The notes below the pieces were generated by a model. It ran no database searches. It saw nothing but the letters and a program-made list of their open reading frames with translations, and had not been told where the DNA came from. Shown piece by piece: positions 9,053-17,154 of a DNA stretch of 64,000 bases; within the stretch, counting starts at the first letter, position 1, and the number at the start of each line of letters is the position of its first letter. Made by a program: the position numbers and the translations under genes. The DNA lies in assembly GCA_902773925.1 (NCBI GenBank), contig CACYGI010000002.1, positions 286,990-350,989 on the forward strand, given 5' to 3'. This stretch comes from an uncultured Bacteroidia bacterium. Its GTDB lineage: Bacteria > Bacteroidota > Bacteroidia > Bacteroidales > UBA932.

Positions 9053-9229
9053 ATGGAAACAATAATGAATAAAAAGGGCTGGACTGCGGTCCCTGCGGCC
9101 GAGTCCTGCGCAGTGGCAGGCGGCATCGACAAAGGTGCACAGGAAGCTATTTATATGTTCGGATATCTCCTGGGAGTGGTGGCTAAAGCCGCAACCAAAG
9201 TATATCTCTACATCAAGGGAATTTTTTAA
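9053..9229 (+). CDS. Double-glycine-leader peptide B (putative two-peptide bacteriocin subunit)
   Basis: 58 residues. The leader (1-24) ends SCAVAGG, with Val at -4. The predicted mature peptide is residues 25-58, 34 residues starting IDKGAQEAIYMFGYLLG. It has no cysteine, a net charge near +2, and a GxxxG motif at residues 37-41. It ends in an aromatic, lysine-containing stretch (VYLYIKGIF). Leader length equals that of peptide A, and both leaders carry a GW(S/T)xV motif. The gene ends 16 nt before the TolC-type gene. It is best explained as the partner of peptide A. Confidence 0.82.
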   Translation: METIMNKKGWTAVPAAESCAVAGGIDKGAQEAIYMFGYLLGVVAKAATKVYLYIKGIF

Positions 9230-9245
9230 ACCGTTCTGAATCCCG

Positions 9246-10565
9246 ATGCCTGATATTGTTCTCTTTCTGCTTGCCCTGCTGATTCAGGCGGCAACCGTAC
9301 AGAGTACGCCCGAGTGGACTCTGGAGGACTGCATACGTCGGGGACTGAGTGAAGATGCAAGGATGAAAGCCGGTGAAGAATCGGCCTGCAGTGAACGCCG
9401 GACTCTGGAAAGGTTGCCTCTGGAAGCCATTCCGTCGGTCTCCCTGACAGCCGCAAATGATCTGAACTGGGGACGTTCGGTGGATATGCAGGAGCTGCAG
9501 ATCATAGACAACCGGCTCTCATCCTACACCTCATTTGCCGCAGGCGCAAGTCTTTCGGTCAATGATGCGATCGGTGCCTTTACCTTGCGACGCAGGACAC
9601 AGCAACTGAACGTCGAAAAGGCCGTCTTGTCATCCGACCGGATCGGGGAATCCCTGACGATCGATATCATCAAGGCATATCTCCAGCTGCTGATGGCCAC
9701 TCAGGTCCGCCGCAAGGCACAGCTCAGTTACGAGGACATCGTCAGGCGAAGGGAACGGACAGAAACGGAAGTCCGGGCGGGCACGCAGCCCGAAAGCGCC
9801 ATCTATGAGATGGAAGCGCAGGTACAGGCCGAAAAGGCATCCCTTGTGGGTGCGGGCAACGACCTGGGCAGAAGCCTTGCCCGGCTCCGTTCGCTGATGA
9901 ACCTGCCAGCCGGGGAGGAACTTTCGATCCTTCCCCCGCCGGAGGATTCGATAGCTCCGCCCGAGGATATTCCTTCGGAAGATGAGATTGAACGCATAGC
10001 GGACTGCCGACCGCAGTTGCAGCTTGCTTTGAAAGACATCAGCCTGACAAAAGCACAAAGCGCAGAAGTCCGGTTTGCTATGCTGCCCCGTCTCAATATC
10101 AGCGCCGGCTACGGGAGCTATCACAGCAATTCGCTGGATACCCCGTGGAAGGAGCAGCTTCGGACGAACCGCAACCCTTCGATGTCTTTTTCGCTGAGCG
10201 TGCCGCTGTTTGACGGAGGCCGGAGCGTAACGAGTGCGGCGAAGGCCCGCGCCGAGACCACTCTCAAATCGCTTGAGGCCGAAGCCATCCGCCGCGAGGT
10301 GCGGGAGCAGATAAGGGAAGCGGTACTTGAGGTGATAGACAGCTATGAACGCTATCGTGCGGCTCGCGGCAGCCTTCTGGCGCAGGAAGCTCTGTTTGCC
10401 ATACATAAGCGCCAGTTCGACGACGGATGCCTCTCGGGCAGCGATTATTCAGTCGCCCGTAACAGCCTCAACAAAGCCGTGACGGACTATTATCAGGCCA
10501 AATACGACTATCTTCTGCACTCGCTCATCCTTAATCTATATATGGGTAAACCGCTCAATCTCTGA
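9246..10565 (+). CDS. TolC-family outer-membrane efflux protein
   Basis: 439 residues: a signal peptide (about 1-20) followed by two outer-membrane efflux protein repeats of long alpha-helices, with heptad-rich stretches near residues 130-210 and 320-400. TolC-type trimers form the outer-membrane and periplasmic channel of type I secretion. It lies 2 nt upstream of the adaptor gene and downstream of the peptide genes, so it most likely completes the exporter for peptides A and B. Use with other efflux pumps cannot be excluded. Confidence 0.9.
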   Translation: MPDIVLFLLALLIQAATVQSTPEWTLEDCIRRGLSEDARMKAGEESACSERRTLERLPLEAIPSVSLTAANDLNWGRSVDMQELQIIDNRLSSYTSFAAGASLSVNDAIGAFTLRRRTQQLNVEKAVLSSDRIGESLTIDIIKAYLQLLMATQVRRKAQLSYEDIVRRRERTETEVRAGTQPESAIYEMEAQVQAEKASLVGAGNDLGRSLARLRSLMNLPAGEELSILPPPEDSIAPPEDIPSEDEIERIADCRPQLQLALKDISLTKAQSAEVRFAMLPRLNISAGYGSYHSNSLDTPWKEQLRTNRNPSMSFSLSVPLFDGGRSVTSAAKARAETTLKSLEAEAIRREVREQIREAVLEVIDSYERYRAARGSLLAQEALFAIHKRQFDDGCLSGSDYSVARNSLNKAVTDYYQAKYDYLLHSLILNLYMGKPLNL

Positions 10566-10567
10566 TT

Positions 10568-11800
10568 ATGCAACTTAAGAAACCAAGCCGCAGACAGGTC
10601 CTACGGATATCTGTGGCACTGATCCCGTTGATATTTATACTAATCCTCTGCTCGCGCAAAGACAGCCGGATACAGGTCACCGCCTGCACGGTTGCGACCT
10701 GCGAGATAGTGGAAAGCATTCCGGCGGACGGCCGCATCCGCCCCCAGACAGAGATTGCCATATCGCCTGAGGTATCTGGCGAAATCGTAGCCATCCGCTG
10801 CCGCGAGGGAGAAGAAGTGCAAACCGGAGATACTCTGGTACAGATCCGGCCGGACGTTTATCTTTCGCTCGTGGAAAGGGCGGCGGCAACGCTCGGTACG
10901 ACCCGGGCCGAACTTCAGCAGCAGAGCGCACGGACGCGACAGGCGAAATCGATCCTCGAGCGCAAGACCAAGCTGTTCTACAGTTCGGCCATTTCCCGCT
11001 CGGAACTGGAATCGGCACAGGCCGACTACGAGATCGCCTGCTCGCAGCTCTCTTCCGCAAGATACGGGGTACAGAGCGCTGAGGCGGCGCTGCGCGAAGC
11101 CCGTGACAATCTCGCCAAAACTGTCATCTGCGCCCCTTGCAAGGGGACCGTCACCCGGCTGGACATCCAGACCGGGGAGCGCGTGGTGGGCACAAGCCAG
11201 ATGGCCGGGACCGAACTGCTGCGCATAGCAGACCTCAGCCGGATGGAGATCGTAACTCAGGTCGGCGAGAACGACATAGTCAAAATGCATATCGGAGACA
11301 GCGTCAGCATCAGCGTGGATGCATTTGCGGGCCGTGAATTCAGTGGAATCGTGAGCCGGATGGCAAATTCGGTCAAAAAAAATGCAGCAGGCATCGGACA
11401 AGTTACTAACTTTGACGTCGGAATCGCCATCCTTCGGGAAGACAGCCTCCTTTCGGCCCGGGACGTGGAGCTCCGGCCGGGAATGTCGGCGACGGTGCAT
11501 ATCATTACGATGCGCAAGTCCGGCATCCTGACTGTTCCGCTCGAGAGTATTTTCACCCGGGGCGGTGAAATGTATGTCTGGACGATGGAGGAAGGCAGCG
11601 TCCACAGCCGGAAGATCACCACCGGGATCCAGGGCATCCGCTCCATTGAGGTCACATCGGGACTGGCCGAAGGGGAAACCGTCGTCACGGCACCCTGGCA
11701 GGCCATAACGCAGGACCTACGGGAAGGGATGAAAGTCCGGTGCAATATGCAGAATGAAAACGAACAGTCCGATACTTATCCTTTTGGAAACGAGCGCTGA
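10568..11800 (+). CDS. Membrane-fusion (HlyD/MacA-like) periplasmic adaptor
   Basis: 410 residues with an N-terminal membrane anchor (about 10-28), a biotinyl-lipoyl-like half motif (EVSGEIVAIRCREGEEV), a coiled-coil hairpin (about 110-190), the second lipoyl half (APCKGTVTRLDIQTGERV) and a beta-barrel domain. Such adaptors bridge the inner-membrane ABC exporter and the TolC channel. Its last 15 codons overlap the start of tsaB by 47 nt in another frame, so the C-terminal tail after GMKVRCNM is encoded inside tsaB and is unlikely to be ancestral. Confidence 0.92.
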   Translation: MQLKKPSRRQVLRISVALIPLIFILILCSRKDSRIQVTACTVATCEIVESIPADGRIRPQTEIAISPEVSGEIVAIRCREGEEVQTGDTLVQIRPDVYLSLVERAAATLGTTRAELQQQSARTRQAKSILERKTKLFYSSAISRSELESAQADYEIACSQLSSARYGVQSAEAALREARDNLAKTVICAPCKGTVTRLDIQTGERVVGTSQMAGTELLRIADLSRMEIVTQVGENDIVKMHIGDSVSISVDAFAGREFSGIVSRMANSVKKNAAGIGQVTNFDVGIAILREDSLLSARDVELRPGMSATVHIITMRKSGILTVPLESIFTRGGEMYVWTMEEGSVHSRKITTGIQGIRSIEVTSGLAEGETVVTAPWQAITQDLREGMKVRCNMQNENEQSDTYPFGNER

Positions 11801-12440
11801 ATGCTGCTCGGCAGCCATTTCGCGCGGCGAGGAGATACTTGCCTCGCGCAAGAGTGAAACCTCCCGCCAGCACGCTTCGATGCTGGCACCCTTCGTGCGT
11901 GATACGCTCGCGGATTGCGGCCTGAGTGTCCGCGACTGCGATGCAGTGGCCGTCAGCGGCGGCCCGGGTTCATATACCGGACTTCGCGTGGGAGTCTCCA
12001 CCGCCAAGGGCCTCTGCTTCGGAGCCGGGATTCCGCTTATATCCGTGGACACCCTGGAGATACTGGCCTGGCAGGGCTACGGGCGGGCCGAGCGCATCGT
12101 GCCGATGCTGGATGCCCGCAGGATGGAGGTCTATTGCGCTGTTTTCGACTCGCAGTGCCACAAACTCAGCCCTACGGAGGCCAGGATTCTGGATGAAAAC
12201 AGCTTCTGCGACCTGCTCGCGGAGGGTACGGTACTCTTCATAGGCGACGGGGCGGAGAAGTTCAGCAAGGTCTGCAGCTCGCCGGGCGCCACGTTTGACT
12301 ACAGCGGCCCCGTTGCCACGGCAATGGCCCGTGCCGCGACGAAAGCCTGGCAAGAAAAAAGGTTCGAAGACATTGCGTACTTCGAACCCTTCTATCTCAA
12401 GGAATTTGTCGCCGGCAAGAGCAAGAAAAGCCTGCTATAA
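11754..12440 (+). CDS. tsaB: tRNA N6-threonylcarbamoyladenosine biosynthesis protein TsaB
   Basis: 228 residues of the ASKHA fold. The N-terminal ILLETS strand and the motif GGPGSYTGLRVG (about residues 65-76) identify TsaB. It is the non-catalytic partner of TsaD in making t6A37 on ANN-decoding tRNAs. The start at 11754 is needed because the conserved first strand begins a few residues later. It overlaps the adaptor gene by 47 nt on the same strand. Its stop overlaps the converging stop of the next gene by 6 nt. Confidence 0.95.
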   Translation: MKTNSPILILLETSAECCSAAISRGEEILASRKSETSRQHASMLAPFVRDTLADCGLSVRDCDAVAVSGGPGSYTGLRVGVSTAKGLCFGAGIPLISVDTLEILAWQGYGRAERIVPMLDARRMEVYCAVFDSQCHKLSPTEARILDENSFCDLLAEGTVLFIGDGAEKFSKVCSSPGATFDYSGPVATAMARAATKAWQEKRFEDIAYFEPFYLKEFVAGKSKKSLL

Positions 12441-13574
12441 GCACTTCTGAATAATCTTCTCCAATTCGGCGGGCTCCACGACGTTGCGTGAGACCACCTC
12501 GCCGCCGCGCGAGATGACGAACAGCGTCGGCACCTGCAGGATGTTGTATGCGGTACGGGCGGGCGAGAGCGAGCCCAGACCGTCATTGACGCTGATCCAG
12601 GGGAGCTCCTGGGTGCGGACGGCAGAAGCCCACATCGGCTTGTCAGGATCGAGCGACACCTGATATATTTCCAGACCACGGGAATGATACTTCGCGTAGA
12701 GGTCCATCAGGTTGTGATTGTACATCTTGTGGTCGGGATAGCCTGAGCTCCAGAACGAGAGGATTATGACATTGCCCTTGAGCAGGGAAAGCCTCTGCTC
12801 CTCACCGTTGACATCCGGCAGGACAAGGTCAGGGAAACCTACGGTCTCTGCCTGCTCCATCTTCTGGCTCAGCTCGAAGAGGTTCGTCCGGGACTTGACA
12901 TCATCATTCAGCGCGCGGACATACGGCGAAGAAGGATACGTCGCGAGGAGCGAATCACAGATCTGGCGAAGGAACAGCACGTCTGTATGCTCGGTGAATA
13001 CCGGCAGCTCGTCGCTGAACTGGCGGAAAGGCAGGATCGCCGAAACGATACTCTTGGGATGCTCCATCATCTGCGCGATAGCCGTGCGCTTGTAATCTAC
13101 AAACACGCGACCCATACGCGTACGGATGTCCTTCTGCAGGGAGGAAGACGATGCACCAAGGTAATCCTCAGTTAGCGAAAGCATCTCGCCACGGGCGGCG
13201 GCAAAGCTGGCATTCGCATCATAGAGGAATTGCGAATCATCCGAGCCTTCGACCGAATAGTCACCATCCTTGATCGAGATATTGACTCGGTCGCCGGGAT
13301 GCAGGACCACTGCGGCACGCTGCGTCTGTCCTTCGTAGAGATAATAGAACTCGGGGAGGCCGGAAGGCAGCGCGACCTTACACCGGAATGCGCCCTGCGC
13401 ATCGGTGACAAGCGTATCGACTGGTTCGAGCGTATTGAATGCGAGATACATCAGCACGAGGCTGTCTCCGCTGCGGCCCTCAACCGTACCGGTGACGACG
13501 GCCGCGGGCTGACGGTGGCAACCCATCATCAGGGCGGCCACGGCGAAGATAACGAGTATATTACGGATCTTCAT
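12435..13574 (-). CDS. TlpA-like thioredoxin-fold lipoprotein lacking the CxxC motif
   Basis: 379 residues from ATG 13574; an upstream ATG at 13592 would overlap the HIT gene. A lipobox ending MMGC marks a lipoprotein. Residues about 25-115 resemble the DUF4369 domain, and about 240-379 a TlpA/AhpC-type thioredoxin fold. Where TlpA has WxxxCxxC the protein reads WSSGYPDHK, so both redox cysteines are missing. The cis-proline loop (QVPTLFV) is retained. Bacteroidota have many such proteins at the periplasmic face. This one cannot act as a dithiol reductase and may be structural or binding. Confidence 0.85.
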   Translation of the reverse strand: MKIRNILVIFAVAALMMGCHRQPAAVVTGTVEGRSGDSLVLMYLAFNTLEPVDTLVTDAQGAFRCKVALPSGLPEFYYLYEGQTQRAAVVLHPGDRVNISIKDGDYSVEGSDDSQFLYDANASFAAARGEMLSLTEDYLGASSSSLQKDIRTRMGRVFVDYKRTAIAQMMEHPKSIVSAILPFRQFSDELPVFTEHTDVLFLRQICDSLLATYPSSPYVRALNDDVKSRTNLFELSQKMEQAETVGFPDLVLPDVNGEEQRLSLLKGNVIILSFWSSGYPDHKMYNHNLMDLYAKYHSRGLEIYQVSLDPDKPMWASAVRTQELPWISVNDGLGSLSPARTAYNILQVPTLFVISRGGEVVSRNVVEPAELEKIIQKCL

Positions 13575-13578
13575 GACT

Positions 13579-13980
13579 CTAAAGCTTTGCAAATGCGCCG
13601 GCTATGCGCTCCGCGATGGCGCGGAACTGCTCCGGAGTGAGTTGCTTCTTCTCCTTGCGGAAATCCAGATCAGCCTCGCTCTGCAGAGGGACGAGATGGA
13701 TGTGAGCGTGCGGAACTTCCAGTCCGAGAACGGCCACGCCTATGCGGAGGCAGGGAAGCACGGCTTTCTGGGCCTTCGCCACCTTGCGCGCAAATGCCAT
13801 CAGATGCATATAATGCTCGTCATCCAGGTCGAACAGATAGTCCGTCTCGACCTTCGGCACGACGAGCGTATGCCCTTCGGCAAGGGGATTGATATCCAGG
13901 AATGCGTAGCAGTAATGGTCCTCCGCTACCTTGTAGGAAGGAATCTCGCCTGCTATGATGCGGGAGAATATCGTTGCCAT
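13579..13980 (-). CDS. HIT-family nucleotide hydrolase
   Basis: 133 residues with the histidine triad HAHIHLVP near residue 90 and the N-terminal IFSRIIAGEIPSYKV typical of HinT-like proteins. HIT enzymes hydrolyse nucleoside phosphoramidates or related AMP conjugates. It starts 1 nt after greA ends and is followed 4 nt later by the thioredoxin-fold lipoprotein, so the three are probably co-transcribed. Confidence 0.94.
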   Translation of the reverse strand: MATIFSRIIAGEIPSYKVAEDHYCYAFLDINPLAEGHTLVVPKVETDYLFDLDDEHYMHLMAFARKVAKAQKAVLPCLRIGVAVLGLEVPHAHIHLVPLQSEADLDFRKEKKQLTPEQFRAIAERIAGAFAKL

Positions 13981-13981
13981 A

Positions 13982-14452
13982 TCAGAGAGTTATGTCGAGT
14001 ATTTCAAACTTGATGATGCCCGAGGGAACCTTGACCTCAACGGTCTCGCCCTTGCGGCGGCCCAGAAGAGCCTTGCCGATGGGTGTGCCGACAGCCAGCT
14101 TGCCTTCGAGGAAGTTGGCCTCGCTCTCGCCCACAAGGGTGTACTCTACGATCTGGCCGTTGCCAAGATTCTTGAGCTTGACGCAATTGAGCATCTGCAC
14201 CTGGTCGGTGCCGATCTTGCTCTCGTCGAGCACGCGCGCGTTTGCGATGGTGTCCTGCAGCTTGGCGATCTTCATCTCGAGAAGTCCCTGCGCCTCGCGG
14301 GCCGCGTCATACTCGGCATTTTCCGAAAGGTCTCCCTTGTCGCGCGCCTCAGCGATAGCGGCTGAGATAACCGGACGGCGTGCGATTGCTGCCGCCAGCT
14401 CATCTTTCAACTTTTCCAGACCCTCACTGGTCACATAATGTATTTCTGCCAT
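13982..14452 (-). CDS. greA: Transcription elongation factor GreA
   Basis: 156 residues with an N-terminal coiled coil carrying the acidic tip (KGDLSENAEYDAAREAQ) and a C-terminal FKBP-like domain (VGTPIGKALLGRRKGETVEVKVP). GreA enters the RNA polymerase secondary channel and stimulates cleavage of backtracked RNA. It is first in a greA-HIT-lipoprotein transcription unit with its own -7 box. Confidence 0.97.
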   Translation of the reverse strand: MAEIHYVTSEGLEKLKDELAAAIARRPVISAAIAEARDKGDLSENAEYDAAREAQGLLEMKIAKLQDTIANARVLDESKIGTDQVQMLNCVKLKNLGNGQIVEYTLVGESEANFLEGKLAVGTPIGKALLGRRKGETVEVKVPSGIIKFEILDITL

Positions 14453-14520
14453 ACGATAAAAATTAGAAAGAATCCCGCATCCGAGACCCTTTCATTGATA
14501 GTTCATTATTTATTCAACGG

Positions 14521-14528
14521 CAAATGTA
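14521..14528 (-). promoter_or_regulatory. -7 box TACATTTG for greA
   Basis: The minus strand reads TACATTTG about 69 nt upstream of the greA start, between the ribF terminator and greA. It leaves an AT-rich 5' leader of about 60 nt. Confidence 0.55.
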
Positions 14529-14548
14529 ATTATTTTTCATAACAACGT

Positions 14549-14580
14549 CAAAAAAAACAATTTTTCACCGCCGGTGAAAA
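14549..14580 (-). terminator. Intrinsic terminator of ribF
   Basis: A perfect 8-bp stem TTTTCACC/GGTGAAAA at 14562-14580 has a 3-nt loop. On the minus strand it is followed by a T-rich tract at 14549-14560, just after the ribF stop codon. Confidence 0.7.
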
Positions 14581-14582
14581 TC

Positions 14583-15473
14583 TTACCGGAGCAACATCCG
14601 GGCGGCCTGGCAGTCGAGGCTGAGCCGCGCCTTGAGGTCCTCGAGCGAGTCGAACCGGATCTCGTCCCGCAGACGGTCGATGAAGGAGATCTTGATGTCA
14701 AGCCCGTAGATATCCTCCTCGAAATCGAGAATATGCGTCTCGATGGTCTGTCCCCGGCTATCCCCGACCGTAGGACGAATGCCAATGTTGCATACTCCGC
14801 GATATGTCTGTCCCTGCACGAGCACGTCCACCACATATACACCATTGGCCGGAACCAGCTTCATGGGCTCGTAGAGCATCATATTGGCAGTAGGGAAACC
14901 TATCGTGCGACCGATCTTGGCCCCGGCGACCACGACCCCGTGCAGGGTGTAATTGTATCCGAGCCTTTCGGCGCCGCCGCGCACATCTCCTCCGGCTATC
15001 AGGCGGCGGATGACTGTGGAACTGACCGCAACGCCGTCCACCGAACGGTGGTCCTCGACCACGATGGGCTCGATACCGCACTCACTCACCCAGGAAGCCA
15101 CTTTGTCGGGAGACTCGGAGTTGTCACAACCGATCCGGTGGTCATACCCGATGACCAGCGAGGTCACGTCAAATGTCTCCTGAAGGTATTCGCTGATGAA
15201 ATCGCGGGCCGTAAGGCGGCTGAACTCGCGCGTGAAGGGAATGACGGCGACGTCATCCACCCCCATCGAATAGCAGAGATGCTTCTTCTCCTCCAACGAC
15301 GAGAGTATCCTCAGGCGGTCTGCATCCTGCTGAAGGACGGCGCGCGGATGCGGCCAGAATGTCACTATAAGGCTCTGGCATCCGCGGTTGCGTGCCTCCT
15401 CGACCATTTTTCCTATGACGAGGCGATGTCCGAGATGCACTCCGTCAAAAAAACCTGTAGCTGCAATTTTCAT
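14583..15473 (-). CDS. ribF: Bifunctional riboflavin kinase/FAD synthetase
   Basis: 296 residues from ATG 15473; an earlier in-frame start at 15509 adds 12 non-conserved residues. The N-terminal FAD synthetase domain has GFFDGVHLGH and the ISSTxIR-like element VSSTVIRRLI. The C-terminal riboflavin kinase has GRTIGFPTAN and the GVCNIGIRPT strand. It makes FMN and then FAD from riboflavin. It is transcribed alone, divergently from engB, and ends in an intrinsic terminator. Confidence 0.96.
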   Translation of the reverse strand: MKIAATGFFDGVHLGHRLVIGKMVEEARNRGCQSLIVTFWPHPRAVLQQDADRLRILSSLEEKKHLCYSMGVDDVAVIPFTREFSRLTARDFISEYLQETFDVTSLVIGYDHRIGCDNSESPDKVASWVSECGIEPIVVEDHRSVDGVAVSSTVIRRLIAGGDVRGGAERLGYNYTLHGVVVAGAKIGRTIGFPTANMMLYEPMKLVPANGVYVVDVLVQGQTYRGVCNIGIRPTVGDSRGQTIETHILDFEEDIYGLDIKISFIDRLRDEIRFDSLEDLKARLSLDCQAARMLLR

Positions 15474-15497
15474 CTTCCCTGAACAGTTTTCGTCTGG

Positions 15498-15505
15498 CAA
15501 ATTTA
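15498..15505 (-). promoter_or_regulatory. -7 box TAAATTTG for ribF
   Basis: The minus strand reads TAAATTTG 25 nt upstream of the chosen ribF start, which also supports that start over the one at 15509 lying upstream of the box. Confidence 0.6.
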
Positions 15506-15538
15506 GCAATGGCTTTTGACATTTACCAAGAAAAGTAG

Positions 15539-15546
15539 TAATTTTG
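15539..15546 (+). promoter_or_regulatory. -7 box TAATTTTG for engB-prs-nadE
   Basis: TAATTTTG on the plus strand has a TTG 20 nt upstream (15516-15518), matching the Bacteroidota -33/-7 layout. It lies only 10 nt before the engB start, so the 5' leader would be very short. Confidence 0.6.
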
Positions 15547-15556
15547 TGACCTGCAG

Positions 15557-16171
15557 ATGCAAACTATGATGACTATCAACAAAGCAGTGTTTGCCGGAAG
15601 CAGCGTGAACCTCGAAGGCCGACCGGCCGCACGGCTTCCTGAGTTTGCCTTTATCGGACGCTCGAATGTAGGCAAATCCTCGCTTATAAACATGCTCTGC
15701 AACAACCACTCCCTGGCCCACACCTCCGCGACTCCGGGCAAGACTCTGAGCATCAACCATTTTCTTATCAACAACGAATGGTATCTCGTGGACCTGCCGG
15801 GCTACGGCTACGCACGGATCAGCAAGGAAGGACGGGCGAAGCTCGCATCGATGATACGCGACTATGCCTGCAATTCTCCGCAGATGATGATCCTCTTCGT
15901 ACTGCTCGATTCGCGTCTCGAGCTGCAGAAGATAGACCTGGAGTTCCTTCAGATGCTGGGCGAAGAGGGCGTACCTTTCGCGATGATCTACACCAAGGCC
16001 GACAAAGTCGGCTCCACGGTACTTCAGGAGCGCATAGAGCGCAACAATAAGATCCTCCTCGAGTATTGGGAGGAGCTTCCTCCGGTATTTACGACCAGCT
16101 CGCGCACCGCTGCCGGGCGCGAAGAAGTACTCTCTTATATCGAAGAGATTCTCAAGCTACAGAATTCCTAA
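15557..16171 (+). CDS. yihA: Ribosome biogenesis GTPase YihA/YsxC (EngB)
   Basis: 204 residues. The G1 motif GRSNVGKSS is near residue 34, the G2 threonine in SATPGKT, G3 DLPGYGYA, G4 TKAD and G5 TSS. EngB GTPases act late in 50S subunit assembly. It is the first gene of a plus-strand run with prs and nadE. Confidence 0.96.
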   Translation: MQTMMTINKAVFAGSSVNLEGRPAARLPEFAFIGRSNVGKSSLINMLCNNHSLAHTSATPGKTLSINHFLINNEWYLVDLPGYGYARISKEGRAKLASMIRDYACNSPQMMILFVLLDSRLELQKIDLEFLQMLGEEGVPFAMIYTKADKVGSTVLQERIERNNKILLEYWEELPPVFTTSSRTAAGREEVLSYIEEILKLQNS

Positions 16172-16187
16172 CATAATATATAAGGAC

Positions 16188-17141
16188 ATGACACAGCTTC
16201 ACGAGCACAAATTGAAGATTTTCACCTGCCAGGCTTCACGCTATCTGGCGGAGAAGATTGCCGAACGCCTTGGAGTTCCCCTGGGAGATGCTGAATTCAT
16301 CCGGTTCAAGGATGGAGAATTCCAGCCGTCTTTCAACGAAAGCGTCCGCGGCGCAACGGTCTTCATCGTCCAGTCCACATTTCCCCCGACAGACAACCTT
16401 TTCGAGCTGCTTCTGATGATAGATGCCGCCCGAAGGGCTTCCGCATACAAGGTTATCGCCGTCATCCCGTATTTCGGCTGGGCCCGCCAGGACCGCAAGG
16501 ACCGCCCGCGCGTACCCATCGGCGCCAAGCTCGTCGCCAATCTGCTGCAGGCTTCGGGCTGCGACCGCGTCATGACGATGGACCTTCACGCAGACCAGCT
16601 GCAGGGGTTCTTCGATATTCCGGTGGACCACCTCTACGCCAGCGGAATGTTCCTCAAGTATATCAACGAACTGCATCTGCCGGATCTGGCAATCGCATCC
16701 CCGGATATCGGCGGGGCCAAGCGCGCGAACGTGTTCGCATCCCGCCTCGGCGCACCGCTGATCATCTGCCACAAGTCGCGCAAGAGTCCCAATGAAGTGG
16801 CTTCGATGACCGCCATCGGCGATGTCGAGGGCAAGAATGTGGTGATAGTTGACGATATGGTGGATACGGCAGGCACTATCACGCGCTGCGCAAATATGCT
16901 TACCGATATGGGGGCACGGAGCATCCGCGCCGTTTGCACGCATCCCGTCCTCTCGGGCGATGCCGTCCGCAAGATCAACGAATCGACCATTTCGGAATTC
17001 GTCATCACCGATACCATACCCCTTCGCGGCAGCGCCGAAGAGCTGCGCAAGTTCCACGTGCTCTCGTCCGCAGACCTGTTTGCAGATATTATCAGCAAGG
17101 TCTATAACTTCGTTCCCATCAGCGAATCATTCGTCTTTTGA
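16188..17141 (+). CDS. prs: Ribose-phosphate pyrophosphokinase
   Basis: 317 residues. The flexible catalytic loop RQDRKDRPRVPIGAK, the DLHADQLQGFFD motif and the PRPP-binding loop VVIVDDMVDTAGTI are all present. It transfers pyrophosphate from ATP to ribose 5-phosphate to give PRPP for nucleotide, NAD, histidine and tryptophan synthesis. It lies 16 nt after engB and 13 nt before nadE; PRPP is also used in NAD synthesis. Confidence 0.97.
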   Translation: MTQLHEHKLKIFTCQASRYLAEKIAERLGVPLGDAEFIRFKDGEFQPSFNESVRGATVFIVQSTFPPTDNLFELLLMIDAARRASAYKVIAVIPYFGWARQDRKDRPRVPIGAKLVANLLQASGCDRVMTMDLHADQLQGFFDIPVDHLYASGMFLKYINELHLPDLAIASPDIGGAKRANVFASRLGAPLIICHKSRKSPNEVASMTAIGDVEGKNVVIVDDMVDTAGTITRCANMLTDMGARSIRAVCTHPVLSGDAVRKINESTISEFVITDTIPLRGSAEELRKFHVLSSADLFADIISKVYNFVPISESFVF

Positions 17142-17154
17142 CACATAAGCCATA

